Part shown: in pieces, positions 13,563-21,048 of the stretch
Position numbering within the stretch: position 1 is the first letter of the stretch
How the letters are laid out: every line of letters starts with the position of its first letter
Assembly (NCBI GenBank): GCA_017472605.1
Contig: JAFUPV010000010.1
Span: forward strand, 1-41,560
Reading direction: 5' to 3'
Length of the DNA: 41,560 nt
DNA from: Lachnospiraceae bacterium
GTDB taxonomy: Bacteria; Bacillota; Clostridia; Lachnospirales; Lachnospiraceae
The notes under the pieces: generated by a model
Database searches by the model: none
What the model saw: only the letters and a program-made list of their open reading frames with translations
What the model was told of the DNA's origin: nothing
Program-made: the position numbers and the translations under genes

Positions 13563-15784
13563 TGAGAGAACAGGTAACGGAATTTGCCAGCGGGAACGAG
13601 ATGGCAGCCATTGCGGCAAAACAGATCGGCTATGATCTGATGGGATATTACCCCATCACGCCGTCCACACAGATCGCCGAAAATCTGGACCGGATGAAGG
13701 CCGAGGGAGAAACGGATCTGGAGCTGATTGCCGCGGAAGGAGAACACAGCGCGGCGGGAATCTGCTATGGAGCTTCTGTGGGAGGCGGCCGTGTGTTCAA
13801 TGCGACCAGCGCCAACGGACTGCTCTATGCCCTGGAACAGTTTCCGGTTCAGTCGGGAACCAGATATCCGATGGTAATGAACGTGGTCTGCCGGACCGTT
13901 TCCGGTCCGCTGTCCATCAAATGTGACCACAGCGATCTGATGTATCTTCTCAATGCCGGCTGGCCGATCCTCTTTGCTCATTCCGTTCAGGAGGTCTATG
14001 ATCTGAACCTGATTGCCCTTCGTCTGGCGGAACAGGTTCAGCTGCCGGTGGCAGTTGCCTATGACGGCTTTTTTACCAGCCACCAGAAACGGAGATGTTT
14101 CCGCTTCGCTTCCGATTTGGATGTGCGGGAATGGATTGGTGAGAAACAGGAGCGGGTTCCCTTCTTTGATTTCAACAACCCGGTAACGGTCGGCTCCTAC
14201 ATGAATGAACCGGATCTGATCAACAACCGCTATCAGCTTCATCTAGCCATGGAGCAGGTGAGGGATGTGCTTCCCGCCCTGTTTTCCGAATTTGAAGTTT
14301 TGTCCGGCCGCAGCTATTCGGTTCTGGAAAGCTGTCACAGTGAGGACGCGGAGGAGCTGCTGATTCTGCTTGGCTCCTCCTATGACACAGCCATTGAGGC
14401 GGTGGAGCGTCTGCGCAGGGAAGGAAGAAAGGCCGGTGTGGCGACGCTGCATGTGCTTCGCCCGTTTCCCGCGGACGAAATTGCTGCTCTCTGTGAAAAA
14501 GCGAAGCGTGTGATGGCTGCGGACCGGCAGGACAGCTACGGAGCAGGAGGCGGAAACCTTTCGCTGGAAATCCGGGCGGCGCTGCAGCGAAGAGGAAGCT
14601 CTGTTATCGTGAAGAATGTGGTATATGGACTGGGCGGTGCGGATTTTGACGCGACAGATGCCATCCGTTTGTTTGACCGGCTGAACGGCGATGGGAATCT
14701 GCCGGAATATGACGGCGTCGTTCCGGGAGAAGTGGAAACGTCTGCTCACGGCCCGCTCCTTGCGCCGCTGACATCGCAGCGCACCAGGCTCGGTGCGGTT
14801 CATGTGAAAGAGAAAGACGGCATGGTTATTCCGGAGGGAATTACGCTGAATGGAACAACAGCCATGCCGAAGCGTCTGGCGCCCGGCCATGGAGCCTGCC
14901 CGGGCTGCGGAATTCCGGTGAATCTGAATCTGCTGCTGCGTGCCATTGAGGATCCGGTGGTTCTTTTGTTCCAGACCGGCTGCGCCATGATCGTCTCAAC
15001 TGCCTATCCGCGAACCAGCTTTCGTGTTCCCTATCTTCACAACCTGTTTCAGAACGGTGCGGCAACGCTGAGCGGTCTGGCGGAAATCTGCAGGAGAAAA
15101 CAGAGAAACGGAGAAATCCCGCCGGGCGACATTGTGTTTCTCATGGTCAGTGGTGACGGCGGAATGGATATCGGAATGGGCTCCGCGCTGGGAACGGCTC
15201 TGCGCGGTCATCGTCTGCTGATTTTTGAATATGACAACGGCGGCTATATGAACACCGGATATCAGCTGTCCTATTCTACGCCAAAAGGCGCAAGGAGCGC
15301 CACATCCCATGTGGGCAGAGAACAGTATGGAAAGCAGTTTTTCCACAAGGATACGCCGCAGATTATGGCAGCTGCCGGAATTCCCTATGTGGCAACTGCG
15401 GCGGAATCCAATCCCGTGGATTTCATGAAGAAGGCGGTAAAGGCGGCAGAGTATGCGAAGCACAGCGGCACAGCCTATCTGAAAGCGCTGTCCGCCTGTC
15501 CGCTGAACTGGAATGACCGGCCGGATCAGGAACGAAACGTGATTCAGGCGGCGGTGGACTGCTGCTATTTTCCGCTCTATGAGGTGGAACAGGGAAAAAC
15601 GAGACTGAGCTATGATCCGCAGAAAAACGGAAAGAAGATTGATGTGTCCCAGTGGTTTTCCATGATGGGACGGACAAAGCATCTGTGCGGGGAAGACTTC
15701 CGGGAGGTGACGGAGGAAATCCAGCAGGAAATTGACCGCCGCTACGCCAGACTGAAAGAAAAATCGGAGCATCCGTTTTTGTAA
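13562..15784 (+). CDS. 2-oxoacid:acceptor oxidoreductase, fused alpha and beta chains
   Basis: Catalytic chain, 740 residues. The first 380 residues are the alpha part (GYYPITPSTQIAEN, AEGEHSAAGICYGAS, then the domain II segment LLILLGSSYDTAIEA and VLRPFP). From about 430 comes the TPP-binding beta part: GHGACPGCG, then GDGG at 531-534 with the downstream YDNGGYMNTG that binds Mg-TPP. The family oxidatively decarboxylates 2-oxoacids to acyl-CoA and reduces ferredoxin; CO2 fixation in reverse is possible. The arrangement of alpha-beta and gamma-delta as two fused chains differs from single-chain PFOR. ATG 13562 has GGAGG nine bases upstream and overlaps the preceding stop by one base. Confidence 0.88.
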   Translation: MREQVTEFASGNEMAAIAAKQIGYDLMGYYPITPSTQIAENLDRMKAEGETDLELIAAEGEHSAAGICYGASVGGGRVFNATSANGLLYALEQFPVQSGTRYPMVMNVVCRTVSGPLSIKCDHSDLMYLLNAGWPILFAHSVQEVYDLNLIALRLAEQVQLPVAVAYDGFFTSHQKRRCFRFASDLDVREWIGEKQERVPFFDFNNPVTVGSYMNEPDLINNRYQLHLAMEQVRDVLPALFSEFEVLSGRSYSVLESCHSEDAEELLILLGSSYDTAIEAVERLRREGRKAGVATLHVLRPFPADEIAALCEKAKRVMAADRQDSYGAGGGNLSLEIRAALQRRGSSVIVKNVVYGLGGADFDATDAIRLFDRLNGDGNLPEYDGVVPGEVETSAHGPLLAPLTSQRTRLGAVHVKEKDGMVIPEGITLNGTTAMPKRLAPGHGACPGCGIPVNLNLLLRAIEDPVVLLFQTGCAMIVSTAYPRTSFRVPYLHNLFQNGAATLSGLAEICRRKQRNGEIPPGDIVFLMVSGDGGMDIGMGSALGTALRGHRLLIFEYDNGGYMNTGYQLSYSTPKGARSATSHVGREQYGKQFFHKDTPQIMAAAGIPYVATAAESNPVDFMKKAVKAAEYAKHSGTAYLKALSACPLNWNDRPDQERNVIQAAVDCCYFPLYEVEQGKTRLSYDPQKNGKKIDVSQWFSMMGRTKHLCGEDFREVTEEIQQEIDRRYARLKEKSEHPFL

Positions 15785-15813
15785 AACAATTCGAATCGAA
15801 AGGAAGGAATAAC

Positions 15814-16410
15814 ATGTCAGTGGAATTTAGAAACAGTGTAACAAAAGACAATCTGATGCGCGCGTTTGCGGGTGAGAGTCAGGCGAGAAACCGCTATACC
15901 ATGGCGGCTGCTTTTGCCAGAAAGGAAAAGCAGCAGGCAATTGCGCAGCTGTTCTTATATACGGCGGATCAGGAGAAGGAACATGCGGAAATCTTCTATA
16001 AGCATCTGAAGGAGCTGGGAGGAGAGTCGGTCTGTGTGGACGGCTGTTACCCGGTTGACCTGTCAGACAGCCTGACAGAGCTGCTGCGGATGGCACAGCA
16101 CAATGAGTATGAAGAGCATGACGATGTCTATAAGAGATTTGGTGATACCGCAAAAGAAGAGGGATTTTCGAAGGTCGCTGCCAGCTTTCACCTGATCGCG
16201 GAGATTGAGAAGCGCCATGGAGACCGGTTTGGCCGGTTCGCGGACTGGCTGGAGAAGAACAGGCTTCATGTTTCGGATGTAAAGACAGGGTGGATCTGCC
16301 TAAACTGCGGATTTGTCTACCAGGGAGAGCAGGCACCGGAGCATTGTCCGGTCTGCGACCATGACAAAGGATATTTTATCCGTTTGGAGCTGTCTCCGTT
16401 TGAGGCCTGA
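15814..16410 (+). CDS. rbr: rubrerythrin
   Basis: Non-haem diiron peroxidase that reduces H2O2 to water, protecting strict anaerobes. 198 residues. The ferritin-like domain shows the iron ligands in GESQARNRY (Glu), DQEKEHAEIF (ExxH), HNEYEEHDDVY, and AEIEKRHGDRF (ExxxH). A C-terminal rubredoxin-type domain has CLNCGFVY and CPVC. Start ATG 15814 has AAGGAAGGAA upstream, 29 bases after the oxidoreductase gene, so it is probably the last gene of the same operon. The operon supplies a potential electron path from a 2-oxoacid through ferredoxin and rubredoxin to rubrerythrin. Confidence 0.95.
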   Translation: MSVEFRNSVTKDNLMRAFAGESQARNRYTMAAAFARKEKQQAIAQLFLYTADQEKEHAEIFYKHLKELGGESVCVDGCYPVDLSDSLTELLRMAQHNEYEEHDDVYKRFGDTAKEEGFSKVAASFHLIAEIEKRHGDRFGRFADWLEKNRLHVSDVKTGWICLNCGFVYQGEQAPEHCPVCDHDKGYFIRLELSPFEA

Positions 16411-16453
16411 GATGAGAGTGGGAAAGAGCCGCATGAAATAGAGCCAAAATCGG

Positions 16454-16482
16454 TTGCAGTGAAAAAAAAGCTATGATAGAAT
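16454..16482 (+). promoter_or_regulatory. promoter of the YitT-family gene
   Basis: TTGCAG (16454-16459), 17-base spacer, TAGAAT (16477-16482). Predicted start near 16489. Confidence 0.65.
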
Positions 16483-16486
16483 GAAG

Positions 16487-16513
16487 CTGACCGGCTGCCT
16501 GTCAGCCGGTCAG
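16487..16513 (+). promoter_or_regulatory. perfect hairpin at the predicted 5' end of the yitT-like mRNA
   Basis: CTGACCGGCTG (16487-16497) pairs perfectly with CAGCCGGTCAG (16503-16513) with a five-base loop. No T tail follows, so it is not a good terminator. It coincides with the predicted transcription start, so it would cap the 5' end of the message or act as an operator. Confidence 0.55.
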
Positions 16514-16585
16514 AGCGAAAACGCATGCGGGAGAAAAAGGAGAAAACGCGGCTTTTTGTGAGACAAACGAAAAATGGGGGAAATC

Positions 16586-17443
16586 ATGAATACGAAAGTA
16601 AAAAAGCTAGTGATTGAGTACGGGATCATCACGTTTGCGACGCTGCTTCTGGTGGTCGGAGTCTACTTCTTCAAATTTACCAACAACTTTTCCTTTGGCG
16701 GTGTGACCGGTATTGCTGTCGTTGTATCAAAAGTGTTTGGCGGAACAGCCGGAACCATTACCTTCCTCATCAACATGGCACTTCTGGTATTCGGCTTCCT
16801 CTTTCTTGGAAAATCCTTCGGCGCAAAGACAGTCTATGTCAGCGTGCTGACGTCAGTTGGCCTGTCCGGACTGGAAATCATCTGTCCTCTGACCGCTCCG
16901 CTGACCAACGAGCCGGTGCTGGAGCTGATCTTCGCGATTTTCCTTCCATCCCTGAGTGCTGCCATTTTGTTTAACATCGGCGCCTCCGGCGGAGGGACGG
17001 ATATCATTGCGATGATCCTGCGCAAATACACGTCTGTCCCCATTGGAACGGCTTTGTTTCTGGTAGACTGCTTCATCGTCGCAGCGTCCTGCTTTGTGTT
17101 TGATATTCAGACCGGCCTGTTTTCCCTGACCGGACTTCTTGCCAAGTCGCTGGTGATCGATAATGTAATTGAGAGCATCAATCTCTGCAAGGCATTCATG
17201 ATCGTCTGCGATCAGCCGGACGAGATCTGCGATTACATCTGCAACACCATGGGACGAAGCGCGACGATCTACCATGCAGAAGGTGCCTTTACCCATGCGG
17301 ACAAGACAATCATTCTGACAGTCATGAAGCGCAGCCAGGCAGTGCAGCTGCGAAACTTTGTGCGGATTAATCAGCCGGATTCCTTCATCACCATCTTTAA
17401 CTCCAGCGAGATCATCGGCAAGGGATTCCGCGGACTGAACTGA
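16586..17443 (+). CDS. YitT-family membrane protein (DUF2179 at C-terminus)
   Basis: A 285-residue integral membrane protein with five or so hydrophobic helices in the first 195 residues (for example FATLLLVVGVYFF and FAIFLPSLSAAILFNIGASGG), including the conserved GVTGIAVVVSK and GASGGGTDIIAMIL loops. The last 80 residues are a cytosolic DUF2179 domain (GRSATIYHAEGAFTHADKTIILTVMKRSQA). Its physiological role is unknown; ion or small-molecule transport has been suggested for the family. Start ATG 16586 has GGGGGAA five bases upstream; ATG 16574 overlaps that site. It stands alone, convergent with the AraC gene and with only 22 bases between stops. Confidence 0.9.
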   Translation: MNTKVKKLVIEYGIITFATLLLVVGVYFFKFTNNFSFGGVTGIAVVVSKVFGGTAGTITFLINMALLVFGFLFLGKSFGAKTVYVSVLTSVGLSGLEIICPLTAPLTNEPVLELIFAIFLPSLSAAILFNIGASGGGTDIIAMILRKYTSVPIGTALFLVDCFIVAASCFVFDIQTGLFSLTGLLAKSLVIDNVIESINLCKAFMIVCDQPDEICDYICNTMGRSATIYHAEGAFTHADKTIILTVMKRSQAVQLRNFVRINQPDSFITIFNSSEIIGKGFRGLN

Positions 17444-17465
17444 CGATACATAAAAGAGCGGCGGA

Positions 17466-18314
17466 TTACCGGAAATTCTGCTTCTGATACTGCTTTGGGG
17501 TAACGCCGCGATACCGCTTAAAGCATTTGATAAAATAGCTGGTATCACCGAAACCGCATGCCATTGCGGCTTCAGTGACGGTCGTATCTCCGGAATCCAG
17601 CAGCAGAGCGGCCTGCTCGATCCGGTAGGAATTGACGTAGCTCATCGGCGTCTGGTTTGTGATGGAAGAGAAAAAGCGGCAGAAATATTTCGGATTCATC
17701 CCGGCAATCCGGGAGAGATTGTCCAGGCTGAGATCCTCCGCGTAGTGTGTCTCAATGAATTCCAGAACCGGTTTCAGCGGCGCGATTTTCCGGCTTCCGC
17801 TGCTTCCCCCGGTTCCGGCTTCCTGGCAGTAGCCGTTCTCCAGAATGGTAGCCAGAAGACGGGAGAGCTGGGCCAGAACGGAAAGCTCCGGGCAGGAGGA
17901 CTGCATGGCAGCCATCAGATCCGCTGCAATCTGTGCCACAGGGGAACCGGCCGTGTGGAAAAGCCGGGGGATCAGCTGACCGCGGTAAAGCGGCCGCAGA
18001 TACTTTTTTACCAGAGCGATGTCCCGGTAACAGGAATGGAGATCAAAAACAAGGCATTCATAGGCGCAGTTCTGCGGCGTTCCGCCGTGCATGGTTCCTT
18101 CGGAAAGAATGAAACAGTCTCCGCCGTTTGCCGTGTAATGGCTGCCGTCGGCAAAAAGCGTGAACTGGCCGCGCAGAATGTGGATAATTTCCCATTCTCT
18201 GTGCCAGTGGAGCGGCATATCGTACCGCGCATGGTGTTCATCGACAAAATAATAGGCAACCGGAAACTCAGCAGTTCCGTGAAGCGCGTTTTCATAGTGG
18301 GAAAGCTTGTGCAT
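17466..18314 (-). CDS. AraC-family transcriptional regulator, probably of fucose genes
   Basis: A 282-residue regulator. The N-terminal half is a cupin-type sugar-sensing domain (PLHWHREWEIIHILRGQFTLFADG), and the C-terminal 95 residues are a double helix-turn-helix AraC domain (LSLDNLSRIAGMNPKYFCRFF through VTEAAMACGFGDTSYFIKCFKRYRGVTPKQY). Start at 18314 (ATG on the - strand) has GGAGG five bases upstream; a longer frame to 18437 would cross the promoter region. It is divergent from fucI with 168 bases between, which is the standard arrangement for a local activator. L-fucose or a metabolite as inducer is inferred from position only. Confidence 0.92.
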   Translation of the reverse strand: MHKLSHYENALHGTAEFPVAYYFVDEHHARYDMPLHWHREWEIIHILRGQFTLFADGSHYTANGGDCFILSEGTMHGGTPQNCAYECLVFDLHSCYRDIALVKKYLRPLYRGQLIPRLFHTAGSPVAQIAADLMAAMQSSCPELSVLAQLSRLLATILENGYCQEAGTGGSSGSRKIAPLKPVLEFIETHYAEDLSLDNLSRIAGMNPKYFCRFFSSITNQTPMSYVNSYRIEQAALLLDSGDTTVTEAAMACGFGDTSYFIKCFKRYRGVTPKQYQKQNFR

Positions 18315-18352
18315 AGGTACCTCCGTTGAGTCTGACACAAAAGTGACTAAAA

Positions 18353-18401
18353 TACCATTTTTTGTGATTATACAACAAGACAGGAGGGAATTGCAATGGT
18401 A
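18353..18401. promoter_or_regulatory. candidate operator half-sites between araC-like gene and fucI
   Basis: TACCATT (18353-18359) and AATGGTA (18395-18401) form a 7-base inverted repeat that brackets the overlapping divergent promoters. Binding by the neighbouring AraC protein is inferred. Confidence 0.4.
18367..18396 (-). promoter_or_regulatory. promoter of the AraC-family gene
   Basis: On the - strand TTGCAA (18396-18391), 18-base spacer, and a perfect TATAAT (18372-18367). It overlaps the fucI promoter face to face. Confidence 0.65.
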
Positions 18402-18405
18402 CAAT
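18377..18405 (+). promoter_or_regulatory. fucI: promoter of fucI
   Basis: AAGACA (18377-18382), 17-base spacer, TACAAT (18400-18405). The -35 box is weak, as expected for an activator-dependent promoter. Confidence 0.55.
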
Positions 18406-18482
18406 GTTATTAAAATCCGGAGTGCTGAAAACGGCACTTTGGCCGGTATTTCACTTTCATATACAGAAGGGAGAATTTTATT

Positions 18483-20291
18483 ATGGCAGAAAACAGATTA
18501 ATTGGTTCCTACCCGGTAATCGGTATTCGTCCTACCATTGACGGAAGAAGAGGATATCTGAAGGTCAGAGAGTCTCTGGAAGACCAGACCATGAACATGG
18601 CAAAGTCCGCGAAGAAGCTTCTTGAGGAGAACCTTCGCTACAGCAACGGAGAGCCGGTAAAGGTTGTGATTTCTCCGACTACCATCGGACGTGTAGCTGA
18701 GGCTGCTGTTTGTGAGGAATATTTCAAGAAGGAAGGCGTAGAGATTACCCTGACTGTTACTCCGTGCTGGTGCTACGGCGCAGAGACCATGGATATGAAT
18801 CCGAGAACCATCAAGGGTGTATGGGGCTTCAACGGAACCGAGCGTCCGGGCGCTGTTTATCTTGCATCTGTTCTGGCTACTCATGCACAGAAGGGTCTGC
18901 CGGCATTCGGCATCTATGGACATGATGTTCAGAACGCGGATGCAACCGACATTCCGGCTGACGTTGAGGAGAAGCTGCTTCGTTTCGCACGCGCTGCAGT
19001 AGCGGTTGCCACCATGAGAGGAAAATCCTATCTCCAGATCGGTTCCATCTGCATGGGTATCGGCGGCTCCATCATCGATCCGGCATTCATCGAAGAGTAC
19101 CTTGGCATGAGAGTTGAGTCTGTTGATGAGGTAGAGATCATCCGCCGCATGACAGAGGGCATCTACGATCAGGCAGAATATGAGAAGGCTCTTGCATGGA
19201 CAAAGGAACACTGCATCGAAGGCTTCGACAAGAATCCCCAGGAGGTTCAGAAGACACGCGAACAGAAGGACAAGGACTGGGAGTTCGTTGTCAAGATGAT
19301 GTGCATCATCAAGGATCTGATGAACGGCAACAAGAATCTGCCGGAAGGCTGCGAGGAAGAAATGGTTGGCCACAATGCCATCGCTGCCGGTTTCCAGGGA
19401 CAGCGTCAGTGGACAGACTTCTATCCGAACTGTGACTTCCCGGAGGCAATGCTCAACAGCTCTTTCGACTGGAACGGAGCAAGAGAGCCGTACATTCTGG
19501 CAACAGAGAACGATGTGCTCAACGGTCTCGGCATGCTGTTCATGAAGCTTCTGACCAACCGTCCGCAGATCTTCGCAGACGTTCGTACATACTGGAGCCC
19601 GGATGCAGTGAAGAAGGCTACCGGCTATGAAATCGAAGGCGCTGCAAAGGAAAACGGCGGCTTCATCCACCTGATCAACTCCGGTGCTGCCTGCGTGGAC
19701 GCAAACGGCCAGGCAACCGACGAGCAGGGCAATCCGGTGATGAAGGAGTGGTACAACGTAACCGAGAAGGATATGGATGCCATCATGAAGGCTACCACCT
19801 GGAATGCTGCTGATACCGGCTATTTCCGCGGCGGCGGTTACTCCTCCCGTTTCGTGACAGAGGCTGAGATGCCGGTAACCATGATCCGTCTGAATCTGGT
19901 TAAGGGTCTGGGACCGGTTCTGCAGATTGCAGAGGGCTGGACCGTTAAGCTGCCGGAGGACGTAACCGACAAGCTGTGGGCAAGAACCGACTACACATGG
20001 CCGTGCACCTGGTTCGCACCGAGATGTGACGGCAAGGAGGGTCCGTTCAAGACTGCTTACGATGTCATGAACAACTGGGGCGCAAACCACGGTGCCATCA
20101 GCTACGGCCACATCGGTGCTGATCTGATCACCATGTGTTCCATGCTCCGCATTCCGGTAAGCATGCACAACGTTCCGGAAGAGAAGATCTTCCGCCCGGC
20201 TGCATGGAATGCGTTCGGAATGGATAAGGAAGGACAGGACTACAGAGCATGCGCAGCCTATGGTCCGCTGTATCTGAACCTGAATAAATAA
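18483..20291 (+). CDS. fucI: L-fucose isomerase
   Basis: Mn2+-dependent ketol isomerase converting L-fucose to L-fuculose (also D-arabinose to D-ribulose), the first step of fucose catabolism. 602 residues, the usual length for the hexameric enzyme. Recognisable family stretches are [24 protein letters not shown] at the N-terminus, [28 protein letters not shown], and [13 protein letters not shown]. The C-terminal half has WTVKLPEDV and [16 protein letters not shown]. Start ATG 18483 has AAGGGAG upstream. fucK and fucA are not in the window; fucU lies downstream under its own promoter. Confidence 0.96.
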   Translation: MAENRLIGSYPVIGIRPTIDGRRGYLKVRESLEDQTMNMAKSAKKLLEENLRYSNGEPVKVVISPTTIGRVAEAAVCEEYFKKEGVEITLTVTPCWCYGAETMDMNPRTIKGVWGFNGTERPGAVYLASVLATHAQKGLPAFGIYGHDVQNADATDIPADVEEKLLRFARAAVAVATMRGKSYLQIGSICMGIGGSIIDPAFIEEYLGMRVESVDEVEIIRRMTEGIYDQAEYEKALAWTKEHCIEGFDKNPQEVQKTREQKDKDWEFVVKMMCIIKDLMNGNKNLPEGCEEEMVGHNAIAAGFQGQRQWTDFYPNCDFPEAMLNSSFDWNGAREPYILATENDVLNGLGMLFMKLLTNRPQIFADVRTYWSPDAVKKATGYEIEGAAKENGGFIHLINSGAACVDANGQATDEQGNPVMKEWYNVTEKDMDAIMKATTWNAADTGYFRGGGYSSRFVTEAEMPVTMIRLNLVKGLGPVLQIAEGWTVKLPEDVTDKLWARTDYTWPCTWFAPRCDGKEGPFKTAYDVMNNWGANHGAISYGHIGADLITMCSMLRIPVSMHNVPEEKIFRPAAWNAFGMDKEGQDYRACAAYGPLYLNLNK

Positions 20292-20299
20292 GAAAAAGA

Positions 20300-20323
20300 T
20301 GTCTCGGGCTTCTGCCTGAGACA
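20300..20323 (+). other. hairpin after fucI
   Basis: TGTCTCGGGC (20300-20309) pairs with GCCTGAGACA (20314-20323) with one wobble and a TTCT loop. No T tract follows; it probably protects the mRNA 3' end or acts with the next hairpin. Confidence 0.6.
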
Positions 20324-20326
20324 ATG

Positions 20327-20372
20327 CGGATGGGATGTTTCTGCTGGCGGAGGCATCTCATCCGTTTGTTTT
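20327..20372 (+). terminator. terminator after fucI
   Basis: CGGATGGGATG (20327-20337) pairs with CATCTCATCCG (20354-20364) with one mismatch, followed by TTTGTTTT. Confidence 0.7.
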
Positions 20373-20378
20373 GTCTAT

Positions 20379-20466
20379 GCATCCAGGCAGACATGCCAGT
20401 GACATGTCTGGTCGGATCGCGTCTGCATCCAGGCAGACATGCCGGTGACATGTCTGGTCGGATCGC
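20379..20466 (+). repeat. dispersed palindromic element, copies A1 and A2
   Basis: Two 42-base copies (20379-20420 and 20425-20466) differ at one base. Each has GCATCC, AGG, a perfect hairpin CAGACATG/CATGTCTG around a seven-base centre CCRGTGA, then GTCGGAT. Related copies occur at 23369, 27879 (- strand) and 35867. The stretch 20292-20595 otherwise holds only two hairpins and the fucU promoter. Confidence 0.9.
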
Positions 20467-20519
20467 CGAAAAGTTTCGCGGACAGACTGTGGATATTGTA
20501 CAAAATGCAGCAGAGGAAC

Positions 20520-20548
20520 TTGACAGCAGCGCGTGAACTGGTTACAAT
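20520..20548 (+). promoter_or_regulatory. fucU: promoter of fucU
   Basis: Perfect -35 TTGACA (20520-20525), 17-base spacer, TACAAT (20543-20548). Confidence 0.85.
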
Positions 20549-20595
20549 AGGGAAAGATATCTGAATAACGACAGATGATTAAGGGAGGGTTTTTT

Positions 20596-21033
20596 ATGCT
20601 GAAAGGAATTCCGAAGATTTTATCCCCGGAGCTGCTGAAAGTGCTGTGTGAAATGGGGCACAGCGACCGTCTTGTAATTGCAGACGGAAATTTTCCGGCT
20701 GAAACAATGGGAAAGAATGCAAAAGTGATCCGTATGGATGGCCATGGCGCCTGTGAAATTCTGGATGCGATTCTTCAGGTGTTCCCGTTAGATACCTATG
20801 TGGAGCATCCGGTGAACCTGATGGAGGTTATGCCAGGTGACAACGTCGAGACTCCGATCTGGGACGAGTACAAGGCAATCATCGCGAAGCATGACGAGCG
20901 CGGGGAAGCGGTTGTCGGTCACTATGAGCGTTTTGCTTTCTATGAAGAAGCAAAGCAGGTCTATGCCATCATCGCGACCGGTGAAGGTGCTCTTTATGCC
21001 AATGTGATGCTGCAGAAAGGCGTTGTTATTTAA
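20596..21033 (+). CDS. fucU: L-fucose mutarotase (RbsD/FucU family)
   Basis: Interconverts alpha- and beta-anomers of L-fucose so that FucI is supplied with its substrate form. 145 residues, the family length. The N-terminal LKGIPKILSPELLKVLCEMGHSDRLVIADGNFP block holds the catalytic His (MGHSD), and RMDGHGACEILDAILQVFPLD follows. The C-terminal FAFYEEAKQVYAIIATGE holds the conserved Tyr region. Start ATG 20596 has AAGGGAGGG upstream with a T6 spacer; an ATG 21 bases earlier lies before that site. It is expressed from its own strong promoter, 16 bases upstream of an exported WG-repeat gene. Confidence 0.93.
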   Translation: MLKGIPKILSPELLKVLCEMGHSDRLVIADGNFPAETMGKNAKVIRMDGHGACEILDAILQVFPLDTYVEHPVNLMEVMPGDNVETPIWDEYKAIIAKHDERGEAVVGHYERFAFYEEAKQVYAIIATGEGALYANVMLQKGVVI

Positions 21034-21048
21034 CAGGGGGAGTTTACA

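Noticed and set aside
18498-20324. A 608-codon - strand frame opposite fucI
   Set aside because: It is the antisense shadow of the strongly conserved L-fucose isomerase and has no recognisable domain.
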